A stretch of 64,000 nt of DNA from Streptomyces seoulensis (lineage in GTDB: Bacteria > Actinomycetota > Actinomycetes > Streptomycetales > Streptomycetaceae), in assembly GCF_022846655.1 (NCBI RefSeq), contig NZ_AP025667.1, positions 218,501 through 282,500 on the forward strand, read 5' to 3'. Positions 18,193-27,275 of this stretch are shown here, piece after piece. Position numbers and translations under genes: made by a program. The stretch's first letter is position 1; each line of letters opens with the position of its first letter. Under the pieces are notes generated by a model. It saw nothing but the letters and a program-made list of their open reading frames with translations. It was not told the origin of the DNA and ran no database searches.

Positions 18193-18197
18193 CGCTG

Positions 18198-18270
18198 AGC
18201 GGACGACGAGGCTCGAACTCGCGACCTCAACCTTGGCAAGGTTGCGCTCTACCAACTGAGCTACGTCCGC
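18198..18270 (-). tRNA. tRNA-Gly (GCC), second copy
   Basis: Same 73-base sequence as the gene at 14391-14463, anticodon GCC. Unlike the first copy, CCA is not encoded: after the discriminator U the gene continues CAG. CCA addition by nucleotidyltransferase would be needed. Confidence 0.95.
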
Positions 18271-18349
18271 ACTGCTCCCGACCGGCTCCCACCGATCGGT
18301 GCGAGCACCAGCCTACCTGATCCAAAAGGATGGTCATGACCGGTGCCAG

Positions 18350-18421
18350 AGCGGGTGACAGGAATCGCACACTGCGCCTCCCCCCTGGAAGGGGGGTGTT
18401 CTACTACTGAACTACACCCGC
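18350..18421 (-). tRNA. tRNA-Gly (UCC)
   Basis: Minus-strand RNA beginning GCGGGTGTAGTTCAGTAG. A five-base C/G anticodon stem encloses CTTCCAG, so the anticodon is UCC. The acceptor pairs GCGGGTG with CACCCGC-type 3' strand, and the T-arm reads GCGATTCC. CCA is not encoded. It is 79 bases upstream of the GCC gene and likely co-transcribed with it. Confidence 0.93.
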
Positions 18422-18578
18422 ACGCTCCGTGGGTTTCGGCCTTCCGGCCTCGCCCCTCGGCGTGTCCCAGACATTAGCCGATCAGCAGGGGGGTTGCGCA
18501 AGTCGGTTCCCCCCGAGGTCAGGTGAACGAGTCTCAGGGCCCGGCGTGCGGAGCCCTGAGGGGTCGTCCCGTACGGGC

Positions 18579-18896
18579 TCAGCGGGCGGCGCTGAACGCC
18601 TCGTAGACCTTCTTGGGGATGCGGCCGCGCGCGGGCACGTCCATCTTGTTCGCCTGGGCCCAGGCGCGGATGGCCGACGGGTCGGGGGCGACCTCGGTCT
18701 GCTTGTACGCCTTGCCGGACCGGGCGCGCTTGCGGCCGGCCTCCACGTAGGGCGCGAGCGCCTTGCGCAGTTTCTTGGCGTTGGTTTCGTTCAGGTCGAT
18801 CTCGTACGACTTGCCGTCGAGTCCGAAGGCGATCGTTTCCGCCGCTTCCGAGCCGTCGATGTCGTCGAAGAGCGTGACCACGACCTTTTGCGCCAC
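18579..18896 (-). CDS. lsrL: Lsr2-family nucleoid-associated protein (LsrL type)
   Basis: A 105-residue small chromatin protein. The N-terminal half, starting MAQKVVVTLFDDIDGSEAAETIAFGLDGKSYEIDLNE (residues 1-40), is the dimerisation domain, and the C-terminal RAWAQANKMDVPARGRIPKKVYEAFSAA contains the RGR AT-hook-like grip that inserts into the minor groove of AT-rich DNA. Lsr2 proteins silence AT-rich and often horizontally acquired DNA. Streptomycetes carry two copies; the location next to purS fits the one called LsrL, as I recall, rather than Lsr2 itself. Its upstream region is unusually AT-rich for this genome, which allows self-regulation. Confidence 0.92.
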   Translation of the reverse strand: MAQKVVVTLFDDIDGSEAAETIAFGLDGKSYEIDLNETNAKKLRKALAPYVEAGRKRARSGKAYKQTEVAPDPSAIRAWAQANKMDVPARGRIPKKVYEAFSAAR

Positions 18897-19215
18897 GGAT
18901 ATCGGTCCCTTCGTGCGGCACGTCGATACGGTTCACCGGCTTCACCGGCAATGACGTGCCGAGTATCGGCTATTGCCAATTCATTTGTACAGTGCGCGGC
19001 AATGAAATGGGAAGCCCCACTGAATACGTCCGCGTGTCCGGACTCAATAGGCATCACGGACGGCCCGCAGAACTTTCCCAGAAATTTCCACCAAGGCCCG
19101 TGTTCGACACCCGATCGTGATGCGGGTCACGTAGAAACCTCCAACTCTACCCGCGTAGAAATTTTGTACGGGTAGTCTGAAGGAACCTGCTCAGCACCAC
19201 ACACCGGGAGTGCCA
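18897..19215. promoter_or_regulatory. Divergent AT-rich control region between lsrL and purS
   Basis: These 319 bases hold no gene. Near lsrL, 18977-19020 contains the imperfect inverted repeat CCAATTCATT and AATGAAATGG around a 15-base centre. Near purS there is a GTAGAAA direct repeat (about 19130 and 19154) and an inverted pair CTACCCG (19147-19153) and CGGGTAG (19169-19175), with TAGTCT at 19173 as a likely -10 about 40 bases before the purS start. These are candidate operators; no regulator is identified. Confidence 0.55.
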
Positions 19216-19479
19216 GTGGCACGCGTCGTAGTCGACGTCATGCTCAAGCCGGAGATCCTCGACCCCCAGGGCCAGGCGGTCCAGCGTGCGCTGCCGCGCC
19301 TGGGTTTCACGGGGATCTCGGACGTCCGTCAGGGAAAGCGATTCGAGCTGGAAGTAGAGGGGCCGGTCGACGAGGCCGCGCTCGCCCGCATCCACGATCT
19401 GGCGGAATCCTTCCTCGCCAACACGGTGATCGAGGACTTCACCGTGAAGGTGGAGGAAGTGGCGGGGGCCGCCGAGTGA
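19216..19479 (+). CDS. purS: Phosphoribosylformylglycinamidine synthase subunit PurS
   Basis: An 87-residue protein that bridges PurQ and PurL in the three-subunit FGAM synthetase. The sequence [29 protein letters not shown] and [13 protein letters not shown] followed by [15 protein letters not shown] is the complete PurS fold. Two GTG codons are in frame; GTG 19216 is preferred because GGGAG at 19206-19210 is 5 bases ahead of it, while it directly abuts GTG 19210. The stop overlaps the purQ start as GTGA, giving a tightly coupled purS-purQ-purL operon. Confidence 0.95.
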   Translation: MARVVVDVMLKPEILDPQGQAVQRALPRLGFTGISDVRQGKRFELEVEGPVDEAALARIHDLAESFLANTVIEDFTVKVEEVAGAAE

Positions 19480-20156
19480 CCGCTCGTATTGGCGTCGTCA
19501 CATTTCCGGGAAGCCTGGACGACCGTGACACCCGGCGCGCCATCACCCTCGCCGGCGCCGAACCCGTCGCGCTGTGGCACAAGGACAAGGACCTGAAGCA
19601 GGTCGACGCCGTCGTGCTGCCCGGCGGTTTCTCCTACGGCGACTATCTGCGCGCCGGAGCCATCTCCCGCTTCTCGCCGGTGATGGAGACCGTCATCGAG
19701 CAGGCGAAGGCCGGCCTTCCGGTCCTCGGAATCTGCAACGGCTTCCAGGTCCTCACCGAGGCGCACCTGCTGCCCGGCGGGATGCTCGGCAACGACCACC
19801 TCCACTTCATCTGCCGCGACCAGAAGCTGCGGGTGGAGAACGCGGAGACCTCCTGGACCGGCGACTACCGCCAGGGCCAGGAGATCCACATCCCGCTGAA
19901 GAACATGGACGGCCGGTACGTCGCCGACGCGTACACGCTCGACGAGCTGGAGGCGGAGGGCCGGGTCGTCTTCCGCTACCTGGACATGAACCCCAACGGC
20001 TCGCTCAACGACATCGCCGGCATCACCAACGAGGCCGGGAACGTCGTCGGTCTCATGCCGCACCCCGAGCACGCCGTCGAGCCGCTGATCGGAACGGGCC
20101 GCACCGACGGCCTCCCCTTCTTCACCTCGATCCTCAAGAAGCTGGTCAACGCATGA
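19476..20156 (+). CDS. purQ: Phosphoribosylformylglycinamidine synthase subunit PurQ (glutaminase)
   Basis: A 226-residue class I glutamine amidotransferase that releases ammonia for PurL. It opens with [21 protein letters not shown]; the nucleophile Cys sits in [11 protein letters not shown] near residue 87, and the catalytic His and Glu in [10 protein letters not shown] near residue 195. It overlaps purS by 4 bases at the start and purL by 4 bases at the stop. Confidence 0.97.
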   Translation: MTARIGVVTFPGSLDDRDTRRAITLAGAEPVALWHKDKDLKQVDAVVLPGGFSYGDYLRAGAISRFSPVMETVIEQAKAGLPVLGICNGFQVLTEAHLLPGGMLGNDHLHFICRDQKLRVENAETSWTGDYRQGQEIHIPLKNMDGRYVADAYTLDELEAEGRVVFRYLDMNPNGSLNDIAGITNEAGNVVGLMPHPEHAVEPLIGTGRTDGLPFFTSILKKLVNA

Positions 20157-22411
20157 GCCGGACGCCTCTGGACACGGTCGAAAACGCGGCCGCGACCCCC
20201 GACGTCGAGCTGCCCTGGGCCGAACTCGGCCTGAAGAAGGACGAGTACGAGCGGGTCGTCGAGATCCTCGGCCGCCGCCCGACCGGCGCCGAACTCGCCA
20301 TGTACTCGGTCATGTGGTCCGAGCACTGCTCGTACAAGTCCTCCAAGGTCCACCTGCGCCAGTTCGGCGAGAAGGCGCCGCAGTCCGACGCCATGCTCGT
20401 CGGCATCGGCGAGAACGCGGGCGTGGTCGACGTCGGCCAGGGCTACGCGGTCACCTTCAAGGTCGAGTCGCACAACCACCCCTCCTACGTCGAGCCCTAC
20501 CAGGGCGCGGCCACGGGCGTGGGCGGCATCGTGCGCGACATCATCGCCATGGGCGCCCGCCCCGTCGCGGTCGTGGACCCGCTGCGCTTCGGCGCCGCCG
20601 ACCACCCCGACACCAAGCGCGTGCTGCCCGGCGTCGTCGCGGGCATCGGCGGCTACGGCAACTGCCTGGGCCTGCCCAACATCGGCGGCGAGGTCGTCTT
20701 CGACGCCTGCTACCAGGGCAACCCGCTGGTCAACGCCGGTGCCATCGGCGTCATGCGGCATGAGGACATCCACCTCGCCAAGGCGTCCGGCGCCGGCAAC
20801 AAGGTCATCCTCTACGGTGCCCGGACCGGCGGCGACGGCATCGGCGGCGCCTCGATCCTCGCCTCCGAGACCTTCGACGACGCCAAGCCCTCCAAGCGCC
20901 CGGCCGTCCAGGTCGGTGACCCCTTCCAGGAGAAGCTCCTCATCGAGTGCACCCTGGAGGCGTTCAAGGAGAAGCTGGTCGTCGGCATCCAGGACCTCGG
21001 CGCCGCCGGGCTGTCCTGCGCCACCAGTGAGCTGGCCTCCAACGGCTCCGGCGGCATGACCGTCACCCTGGACGACGTTCCGCTGCGCGACTCCACGCTC
21101 TCGCCCGAGGAGATCCTCATGAGCGAGTCGCAGGAACGCATGTGCGCGGTGGTCGAGCCGGAGAAGGTCGACCGCTTCATGGAGATCTGCGAGAAGTGGG
21201 ACGTCATCGCCACCGTCATCGGTGAGGTGACCGACGGCGACCGCCTGGAGATCTACTGGCACGGCGGCAAGATCGTCGACGTCGACCCGCGCACCGTCGC
21301 CCACGACGGCCCGGTCTACGAGCGCCCCTACGCCCGCCCCGACTGGCAGGACGCCCTCCAGGCCGACGACGCGAACAAGCTGCCGCGTCCCGCGACCTCC
21401 GAGGAACTGCGCGAGCAGGTCATGAAGCTGGTCGCGTCGCCCAACCAGGCGTCGAAGAAGTGGATCACCTCGCAGTACGACCACTTCGTGCAGGGCAACA
21501 CCGTCCTCGCCCAGCCGGAGGACTCCGGCATGATCCGCGTGGACGAGGAGACCGGCCTCGGCGTCGCCATCGCCACCGACGGCAACGGTCGCTACGCCAA
21601 GCTCGACCCGTACACGGGTGCGCAGCTCGCGCTGGCGGAGGCGTACCGGAACGTGGCGACGACCGGCGCGAAGCCGCTCGCCGTCTCCGACTGCCTGAAC
21701 TTCGGTTCGCCCGAGGACCCGGCCGTGATGTGGCAGTTCGCGGAGGCCGTGCGCGGTCTGGCGGACGGCTGCCTCCAGCTCGGCACCCCGGTGACCGGCG
21801 GCAACGTCTCGCTGTACAACCAGACCGGCGAGGCCGCCATCCACCCGACCCCGGTGGTCGCGGTGCTCGGCGTCATCGACGACGTGGCCCGGCGCACCCC
21901 GGTCGCCTTCCAGGAGGAGGGGCAGCTCCTCTACCTCCTGGGTGACACCTCCGAGGAGTTCGGCGGCTCGGCCTGGTCCCAGGTCGTCCACGACCACCTC
22001 GGCGGCCTGCCCCCGAAGGTCGACCTGGAGCGGGAGCGGCTGCTGGCCGAGATCCTCATCTCCGCCTCCCGCGACGGCATGGTCGACTCCGCGCACGACC
22101 TCTCCGACGGCGGTCTGATCCAGGCCGTGGTCGAGTCGGCGCTGCTCGGGGAGAAGGGCGCGCGACTGATCGTCCCGGACGGTCTGGACGCGTTCACCTT
22201 CCTGCTGTCGGAGTCGGCGGGCCGCGCGCTCGTCGCCGTGCCGCGCTCGGAGGAGCTGCGCTTCACCGACATGTGCGGCGCGCGGGGCCTTCCGGCCACC
22301 CGCATCGGTGTCGTGGACGGTGACTCGGTCGAGATCCAGGGCGAGTTCGGCCTCTCCCTGGCCGAGCTGCGCGAGGCGCACGAGAACACCATCCCGGCCC
22401 TGCTGGCGTGA
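20153..22411 (+). CDS. purL: Phosphoribosylformylglycinamidine synthase subunit PurL
   Basis: The 752-residue synthetase subunit of small-PurL type, which uses PurQ ammonia to convert FGAR to FGAM. Family motifs include [16 protein letters not shown] near residue 45, [27 protein letters not shown] near residue 103, a [21 protein letters not shown] segment near residue 280, and [15 protein letters not shown] with [24 protein letters not shown] in the second half. ATG 20153 overlaps the purQ stop as ATGA. The gene ends 60 bases before the next, unrelated gene, with a GC-rich inverted repeat at about 22421-22450 (GGCTCCCGCC and GGCGGGGGCC-like) that may end the operon. Confidence 0.97.
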   Translation: MSRTPLDTVENAAATPDVELPWAELGLKKDEYERVVEILGRRPTGAELAMYSVMWSEHCSYKSSKVHLRQFGEKAPQSDAMLVGIGENAGVVDVGQGYAVTFKVESHNHPSYVEPYQGAATGVGGIVRDIIAMGARPVAVVDPLRFGAADHPDTKRVLPGVVAGIGGYGNCLGLPNIGGEVVFDACYQGNPLVNAGAIGVMRHEDIHLAKASGAGNKVILYGARTGGDGIGGASILASETFDDAKPSKRPAVQVGDPFQEKLLIECTLEAFKEKLVVGIQDLGAAGLSCATSELASNGSGGMTVTLDDVPLRDSTLSPEEILMSESQERMCAVVEPEKVDRFMEICEKWDVIATVIGEVTDGDRLEIYWHGGKIVDVDPRTVAHDGPVYERPYARPDWQDALQADDANKLPRPATSEELREQVMKLVASPNQASKKWITSQYDHFVQGNTVLAQPEDSGMIRVDEETGLGVAIATDGNGRYAKLDPYTGAQLALAEAYRNVATTGAKPLAVSDCLNFGSPEDPAVMWQFAEAVRGLADGCLQLGTPVTGGNVSLYNQTGEAAIHPTPVVAVLGVIDDVARRTPVAFQEEGQLLYLLGDTSEEFGGSAWSQVVHDHLGGLPPKVDLERERLLAEILISASRDGMVDSAHDLSDGGLIQAVVESALLGEKGARLIVPDGLDAFTFLLSESAGRALVAVPRSEELRFTDMCGARGLPATRIGVVDGDSVEIQGEFGLSLAELREAHENTIPALLA

Positions 22412-22470
22412 TGACCGCGGACGGCTCCCGCCCCACCCGGGCGGGGGCCGTCCCGGCATAGGGTCGCCCC

Positions 22471-23226
22471 ATGCCCCCGGCGAAGAAGCGTGCCCGCAAG
22501 TACGACCCCCTGAGGACCCGCACGGCCGTGCTCGCACAGCTCGGCGCGGTACGGGAGGCCGTCGCCGGCCTCGGCCCCGATCAACTCGCCCTGCCCACAC
22601 GGCGGGACGGGATGACCGTCGGGGAGCTGGCCGCGCAGGTGACCGCCTGCGTCGCGGCCGTACGGCAGGCGCTGGAGCGGCCGGCGCAGTTGAAGCAGAC
22701 GCTGCCGCTCACCCGGTGGCCGCTGCGTGCGCCCGTCGCCTTCACCCCGGCCCCGGCCGACCTGGCCGCCGCCGAAGCCGATCTGCGCGCCCTGCTGGCC
22801 GACCACCCCGGCAGTCCGCTCGTGGACACCGGCGCGGGTGTGCTGCCGCTCAACGAGTACCTGGTCACCCGTGCCGTCGAGCTGGTCCTCGCCGCGGACG
22901 ACCTGTCCGACGCCGTACCCGGACTCGACGTGCCCCAGGACCGGCACGCCCTCGCCGCCGCGACCCGGCTGCTCGCCGACGCCCTCGCCGACAAGGCGCC
23001 CGGCGGCTCCACCGAGGTGCGGGTGCCGCCGTACGCGGTGGTGCAGTGCGTCGAGGGCCTGAGGCACACCCGGGGCACCCCGCCCAACGTGGTCGAGACC
23101 GATCCGCTCACCTGGGTCCGCCTCGCCACCGGCCGCCTGACCTGGGCGGACGCCCTCGCCCGCGCAGAGGTGTCGGCCAGCGGGGAGCGCGCCGACCTCT
23201 CCGGCCTGCTGCCGCTGCGGTCGTAG
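22471..23226 (+). CDS. Maleylpyruvate isomerase/DinB-like protein with bacterial SCP domain
   Basis: A 251-residue protein. Residues 1-150 have the four-helix layout of mycothiol-dependent maleylpyruvate isomerase/DinB enzymes, and the last 70 residues (PPYAVVQCVEGLRHTRGTPPNVVETDPLTWVRLATGRLTWADAL) form the bacterial sterol-carrier-protein-like domain found fused to them. The positions that normally supply the metal histidines are changed: DGMTVGELAAQVTAC has Gln for His, and TRAVELVLAADDL has Ala for His. The metal site is therefore probably lost and the protein may bind rather than catalyse. ATG 22471 follows a CATAGGG-type leader and no clear ribosome site. It is downstream of purL but not coupled to it. 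Confidence 0.8.
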   Translation: MPPAKKRARKYDPLRTRTAVLAQLGAVREAVAGLGPDQLALPTRRDGMTVGELAAQVTACVAAVRQALERPAQLKQTLPLTRWPLRAPVAFTPAPADLAAAEADLRALLADHPGSPLVDTGAGVLPLNEYLVTRAVELVLAADDLSDAVPGLDVPQDRHALAAATRLLADALADKAPGGSTEVRVPPYAVVQCVEGLRHTRGTPPNVVETDPLTWVRLATGRLTWADALARAEVSASGERADLSGLLPLRS

Positions 23227-23262
23227 CCGGAACCCCGGCGGCTCCCCGTACGTCGAACCGGC

Positions 23263-23724
23263 ATGGACCGGCACACGCAGCGCATGACACTGACCGTGGC
23301 CGCCGCGCTCGTACCGCTCGCGGTGGCCTGTGGGAACGACACCGCCGACACCGGCAGCGGCTCGGTGGCCCCACCGCCGAAGCTCACCGGCACCGACTGG
23401 CGGGTGGACAGCGTCACCGAGGGCGGCACCACGCACCGCGCCCCCGCGGCCGCCCGCATCCGCATCGACGACGAGGGCCGCGCGACCGGCAACCTCGGCT
23501 GCAACACCTTCTCCGCGCCCACCACCGTCGACGGCGGCCGGATCGACTTCGGCACCCTGCGCACGACCCGGATGGCGTGCGACGAACCCCGGATGACCTT
23601 CGAACGCGCGCTGACCCGCGCCCTCGACTCCGGGGCGCTGACCGCGCGTACCGACGACGGGGCGCTGACCCTCACCACGGGCGAGGGAGGGCGCGTCCAG
23701 CTCACGCCGAGCGCGTCCGAATGA
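23263..23724 (+). CDS. META-domain lipoprotein
   Basis: A 153-residue secreted lipoprotein. The signal peptide (residues 1-22) ends with the lipobox LAVAC, so the mature protein begins at Cys23. The remainder is one META domain: LTGTDWRVDSVTEGG, the ATGNLGCNTFSAPTTVDGG core with the GCNTF motif, TTRMACDEPRMTFERAL, and a final TTGEGGRVQLTPS. META domains are found in heat-shock and stress proteins (HslJ); the molecular role is unclear. ATG 23263 or ATG 23284 could start it; both keep a workable signal peptide. Confidence 0.85.
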   Translation: MDRHTQRMTLTVAAALVPLAVACGNDTADTGSGSVAPPPKLTGTDWRVDSVTEGGTTHRAPAAARIRIDDEGRATGNLGCNTFSAPTTVDGGRIDFGTLRTTRMACDEPRMTFERALTRALDSGALTARTDDGALTLTTGEGGRVQLTPSASE

Positions 23725-23924
23725 TGTGCGACACCTCACTCAGGACAGGGCCCCACAGGCCCCAGGAGCGCTCACCTGAGCCCCACCTGTCCGTGACCGC
23801 CTCGCACGCACCTCTCTGACCTGCGTAAACGCAGAATCAACCAAGGTGATCGCAAGCTCAGGTTCGGCGAGGGCTACGTATCCCCAATTCGGCCCAGCGG
23901 TCGGCCTCGCCTACACTCGGAGGC

Positions 23925-25454
23925 GTGCCACGTGGTGACGGTCGACTCAATCACGATCTGCTTCCCGGCGAAAAAGGCCCCCAGGACGCTTGCGGCGTCT
24001 TCGGTGTCTGGGCGCCGGGTGAAGAGGTCGCAAAGCTCACGTACTTCGGGCTCTACGCCCTCCAGCACCGGGGTCAGGAATCCGCGGGAATCGCGGTCAG
24101 TAATGGCTCCCAGATCCTCGTATTCAAGGACATGGGCCTGGTTTCCCAGGTCTTCGACGAAACCTCGCTCGGTTCGCTCCAGGGTCATATCGCGGTCGGA
24201 CACGCCCGCTACTCGACCACCGGAGCCTCCGTGTGGGAGAACGCCCAGCCGACGTTCCGCGCCACCGCGCACGGTTCGATCGCGCTCGGCCACAACGGCA
24301 ACCTGGTCAACACCGCCCAGTTGGCGGAGATGGTCGCCGACCTGCCCAAGGACACCAACGGCCGCTCCACCCGTGTCGCGGCCACCAACGACACCGACCT
24401 GCTGACCGCGCTGCTCGCCGCGCAGGTCGACGAGGACGGCAAGCCGATGACCATCGAGGAGGCCGCCCACGCGGTGCTCCCGAAGGTCAAGGGCGCCTTC
24501 AGCCTCGTCTTCATGGACGAGCACACCCTTTACGCCGCCCGTGACCCGCAGGGCATCCGCCCGCTGGTCCTCGGCCGGCTGGAGCGCGGCTGGGTGGTGG
24601 CCTCCGAGTCCGCCGCCCTCGACATCTGCGGCGCCTCCTACGTCCGCGAGATCGAGCCGGGCGAGTTCATCGCCATCGACGAGAACGGTCTGCGCAGCTC
24701 CCGGTTCGCGGAAGCGAAGCCCAAGGGCTGTGTCTTCGAGTACGTGTACCTGGCCCGCCCGGACACCGACATCGCCGGCCGGAACGTGTATCTGTCCCGC
24801 GTCGAGATGGGCCGCCGCCTGGCCAAGGAGGCGCCCGCCGAGGCCGACCTGGTCATAGCGACCCCGGAGTCCGGGACCCCGGCCGCGATCGGTTACGCCG
24901 AGGCGTCCGGCATCCCCTTCGGCAACGGCCTGGTGAAGAACGCCTACGTCGGCCGGACCTTCATCCAGCCCTCGCAGACCATCCGCCAGCTCGGCATCCG
25001 GCTGAAGCTGAACCCGCTCAAGGAAGTCATCAAGGGCAAGCGCCTGGTCGTCGTGGACGACTCCATCGTGCGCGGCAACACCCAGCGGGCCCTGGTCCGC
25101 ATGCTGCGCGAGGCGGGCGCCGCCGAGGTCCACATCCGGATCTCCTCGCCCCCGGTGAAGTGGCCCTGCTTCTTCGGCATCGACTTCGCCACCCGCGCGG
25201 AGCTGATCGCCAACGGCATGACGATCGAGGAGATCGGCACCAGCCTGGGCGCCGACTCGCTCGCCTACATCTCCATCGACGGGATGATCGACGCGACCAC
25301 CATCGCCAAGCCGGACCTGTGCCGCGCCTGCTTCGACGGTGAGTACCCGATGGACCTGCCCGACCCGGAACTGCTCGGCAAGCAGTTGCTGGAGACCGAG
25401 CTGGCGGCCGGAACCGCCACCACCGCCGCGGCCGACGCCATCCGGCGTCCCTGA
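23925..25454 (+). CDS. purF: Amidophosphoribosyltransferase
   Basis: The first enzyme of purine synthesis, making phosphoribosylamine from PRPP and glutamine. In 509 residues the propeptide ends before Cys23 in DACGVFGVWAPG, which becomes the N-terminal nucleophile. The glutaminase core has LQHRGQESAGIAV and GHNGNLVNT; the PRPP-binding loop is KRLVVVDDSIVRGNTQR near residue 370. Cysteines in GCVFEYVY, WPCFFGID and LCRACFDGEYP fit the four ligands of the structural iron-sulfur cluster of the Bacillus type. GTG 23925 follows GGAGG. The 200 bases upstream are its control region and hold no gene. Confidence 0.97.
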   Translation: MPRGDGRLNHDLLPGEKGPQDACGVFGVWAPGEEVAKLTYFGLYALQHRGQESAGIAVSNGSQILVFKDMGLVSQVFDETSLGSLQGHIAVGHARYSTTGASVWENAQPTFRATAHGSIALGHNGNLVNTAQLAEMVADLPKDTNGRSTRVAATNDTDLLTALLAAQVDEDGKPMTIEEAAHAVLPKVKGAFSLVFMDEHTLYAARDPQGIRPLVLGRLERGWVVASESAALDICGASYVREIEPGEFIAIDENGLRSSRFAEAKPKGCVFEYVYLARPDTDIAGRNVYLSRVEMGRRLAKEAPAEADLVIATPESGTPAAIGYAEASGIPFGNGLVKNAYVGRTFIQPSQTIRQLGIRLKLNPLKEVIKGKRLVVVDDSIVRGNTQRALVRMLREAGAAEVHIRISSPPVKWPCFFGIDFATRAELIANGMTIEEIGTSLGADSLAYISIDGMIDATTIAKPDLCRACFDGEYPMDLPDPELLGKQLLETELAAGTATTAAADAIRRP

Positions 25455-25497
25455 GCCGCGCCGTCCGAGCCGTACGACAGGAAAGTTCTCTCACGTC

Positions 25498-26568
25498 ATG
25501 TCCTCTGAGACCACGGGTGCCAGCTATGCCAGCGCGGGCGTCGACATCGAGGCGGGCGACCGCGCGGTCGAGCTGATGAAGGAGTGGGTGAAGAAGACCC
25601 GTCGCCCCGAGGTCCTCGGCGGCATCGGCGGCTTCGCCGGCCTCTTCGACGCCTCCGCCCTCAAGCGCTACGAGCGCCCGCTGCTCGCCTCCGCCACGGA
25701 CGGCGTCGGCACGAAGGTCGACATCGCGCGCCGCCTCGGCGTGTACGACACGATCGGCCACGACCTGGTCGCCATGGTCATGGACGACATCGTGGTGTGC
25801 GGCGCGGAGCCGCTGTTCATGACCGACTACATCTGTGTCGGCAAGGTCCACCCCGAGCGGGTCGCCGCGATCGTCAAGGGCATCGCGGAGGGCTGTGTGC
25901 TCGCCGGGTGCGCCCTGGTGGGCGGCGAGACCGCCGAGCACCCCGGTCTGCTCGGCCCGGACGACTTCGACGTGGCCGGCGCCGGCACCGGCGTGGTGGA
26001 GGCCGACCGGCTGCTGGGCCCCGACCGCATCCGCTCGGGCGACGTGGTGATCGCCATGGCGTCCTCCGGGCTTCACTCCAACGGGTACTCCCTGGTCCGC
26101 CACGTCCTGCTGGACCGGGCCGGGCTGGCGCTGGAGAGCGAGGTCGCCGAGTTCGGCCGCACGCTCGGCGAGGAGCTCCTGGAGCCCACCAAGATCTACT
26201 CGCTGGACTGCCTGGCGCTGACCCGCACCACCGAGGTGCACGCCTTCTCGCACATCACCGGCGGCGGCCTCGCGGCCAACCTGGCCCGGGTGATCCCGGA
26301 CGGGCTGTACGCCACCGTGGACCGCTCGAGCTGGACGCCGGGCCCGGTCTTCGACCTGGTCGGCCGCAGCGGCGACGTGGAGCGGCTGGAGCTGGAGAAG
26401 ACCCTCAACATGGGCGTCGGCATGATGGCCGTCGTCCCGGCGGAGTCCGCCGACGCCGCGCTGACCACGCTGGCCGACCGGGGCGTCGAAGCCTGGGTGG
26501 CCGGCTCGATCGCCGAGCGCGGCGAGCAGGAGAGCGCCGCCGGACTCGTCGGCGACTACGCGGTCTAG
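25498..26568 (+). CDS. purM: Phosphoribosylformylglycinamidine cyclo-ligase (AIR synthetase)
   Basis: AIR synthetase closes the imidazole ring using ATP. The 356 residues include YASAGVDIEAGDRAVELMK at the start, a glycine-rich SATDGVGTKVDIAR near residue 64, MVMDDIVVCGAEPLFMTDYI, ALVGGETAEHPG, and FSHITGGGLAANLARVIPDGLYA. ATG 25498 lies 43 bases after the purF stop with GACAGGAAAG as ribosome site, so purF and purM form an operon. A perfect hairpin follows 35 bases downstream. Confidence 0.97.
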   Translation: MSSETTGASYASAGVDIEAGDRAVELMKEWVKKTRRPEVLGGIGGFAGLFDASALKRYERPLLASATDGVGTKVDIARRLGVYDTIGHDLVAMVMDDIVVCGAEPLFMTDYICVGKVHPERVAAIVKGIAEGCVLAGCALVGGETAEHPGLLGPDDFDVAGAGTGVVEADRLLGPDRIRSGDVVIAMASSGLHSNGYSLVRHVLLDRAGLALESEVAEFGRTLGEELLEPTKIYSLDCLALTRTTEVHAFSHITGGGLAANLARVIPDGLYATVDRSSWTPGPVFDLVGRSGDVERLELEKTLNMGVGMMAVVPAESADAALTTLADRGVEAWVAGSIAERGEQESAAGLVGDYAV

Positions 26569-26603
26569 CCCGGCCGCCGGCCGGCTTCCGGACAGCACAG
26601 AAG

Positions 26604-26630
26604 CCGGTCGGTGGCAGTGCCACCGACCGG
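26604..26630. terminator. Terminator between purM and the DUF3073 gene
   Basis: The inverted repeat CCGGTCGGTGGCA/TGCCACCGACCGG has arms of 13 bases around a single central G. It lies between the convergent purM and DUF3073 genes and can act on both. Confidence 0.8.
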
Positions 26631-26666
26631 TCTTCCGCTGCTCGTTGCAGGATGCTCAGTGCAAGG

Positions 26667-26918
26667 TCAAGCGCCGCGACGGTGCTGTGAGGGACCGTCG
26701 TCCTCGTCCTCGTCGTCGTCCTCATAGAGGTCGGCGTAACGGGAGTAGAGGTCTTCCTCGTCGTCCTCATCCTCTTCGAACGGCTCGCTGTTCGGCGGCT
26801 GGTTCGAAGTTGATGCGCCCAGTTCACTGGCCAGACGCGACAGATCAGTCCCACCGCTGTTGTACTTCAGCTGGCGGGCGACCTTCGTCTGCTTGGCCTT
26901 GGCCCGGCCGCGCCCCAT
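26667..26918 (-). CDS. DUF3073 family protein
   Basis: An 83-residue small protein typical of actinobacteria. The first 35 residues, starting MGRGRAKAKQTKVARQLKYNS and then GGTDLSRLASELG, are basic and strongly conserved in the family. The C-terminal half is very acidic, with EEDEDDEEDLYSRYADLYEDDDEDEDD. The split charge suggests nucleic acid or ribosome contact with an acidic regulator tail, but no function is known to me. The start CAT at 26916-26918 is used since the conserved MGRGR N-terminus begins there. Confidence 0.88.
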   Translation of the reverse strand: MGRGRAKAKQTKVARQLKYNSGGTDLSRLASELGASTSNQPPNSEPFEEDEDDEEDLYSRYADLYEDDDEDEDDGPSQHRRGA

Positions 26919-27275
26919 GGCTCGACCCCCTCGGTGACGGGGCTCAACGGCCCCAGAGTCTGACACGCGTTCATGATCCGAAACGGACTCCCCGTAGAGA
27001 GGCCGGTCCGTAGGGCTTCCACGGTACCTGAGCCCGCGCCCATACGGTACGTCGCCCGCAGCACGCGCGTGTGCACAGGACCCACGAGGAGCCCTGTCCT
27101 CGCTGGTCAATGGCGATTTTAACCACTTATCGGGGTACGACCCGCCGACGGAAGTGACAGTTCTCTCCAAGTTGCCCCCGACGGGTACCGCCGGGGGCGG
27201 CGAGCGCCCAGCCGGACGCGGCCCGGACGCACTGCCGGGACCGCCTCCGGGTGACTGCTTCCCCCGGCGTGTCGG

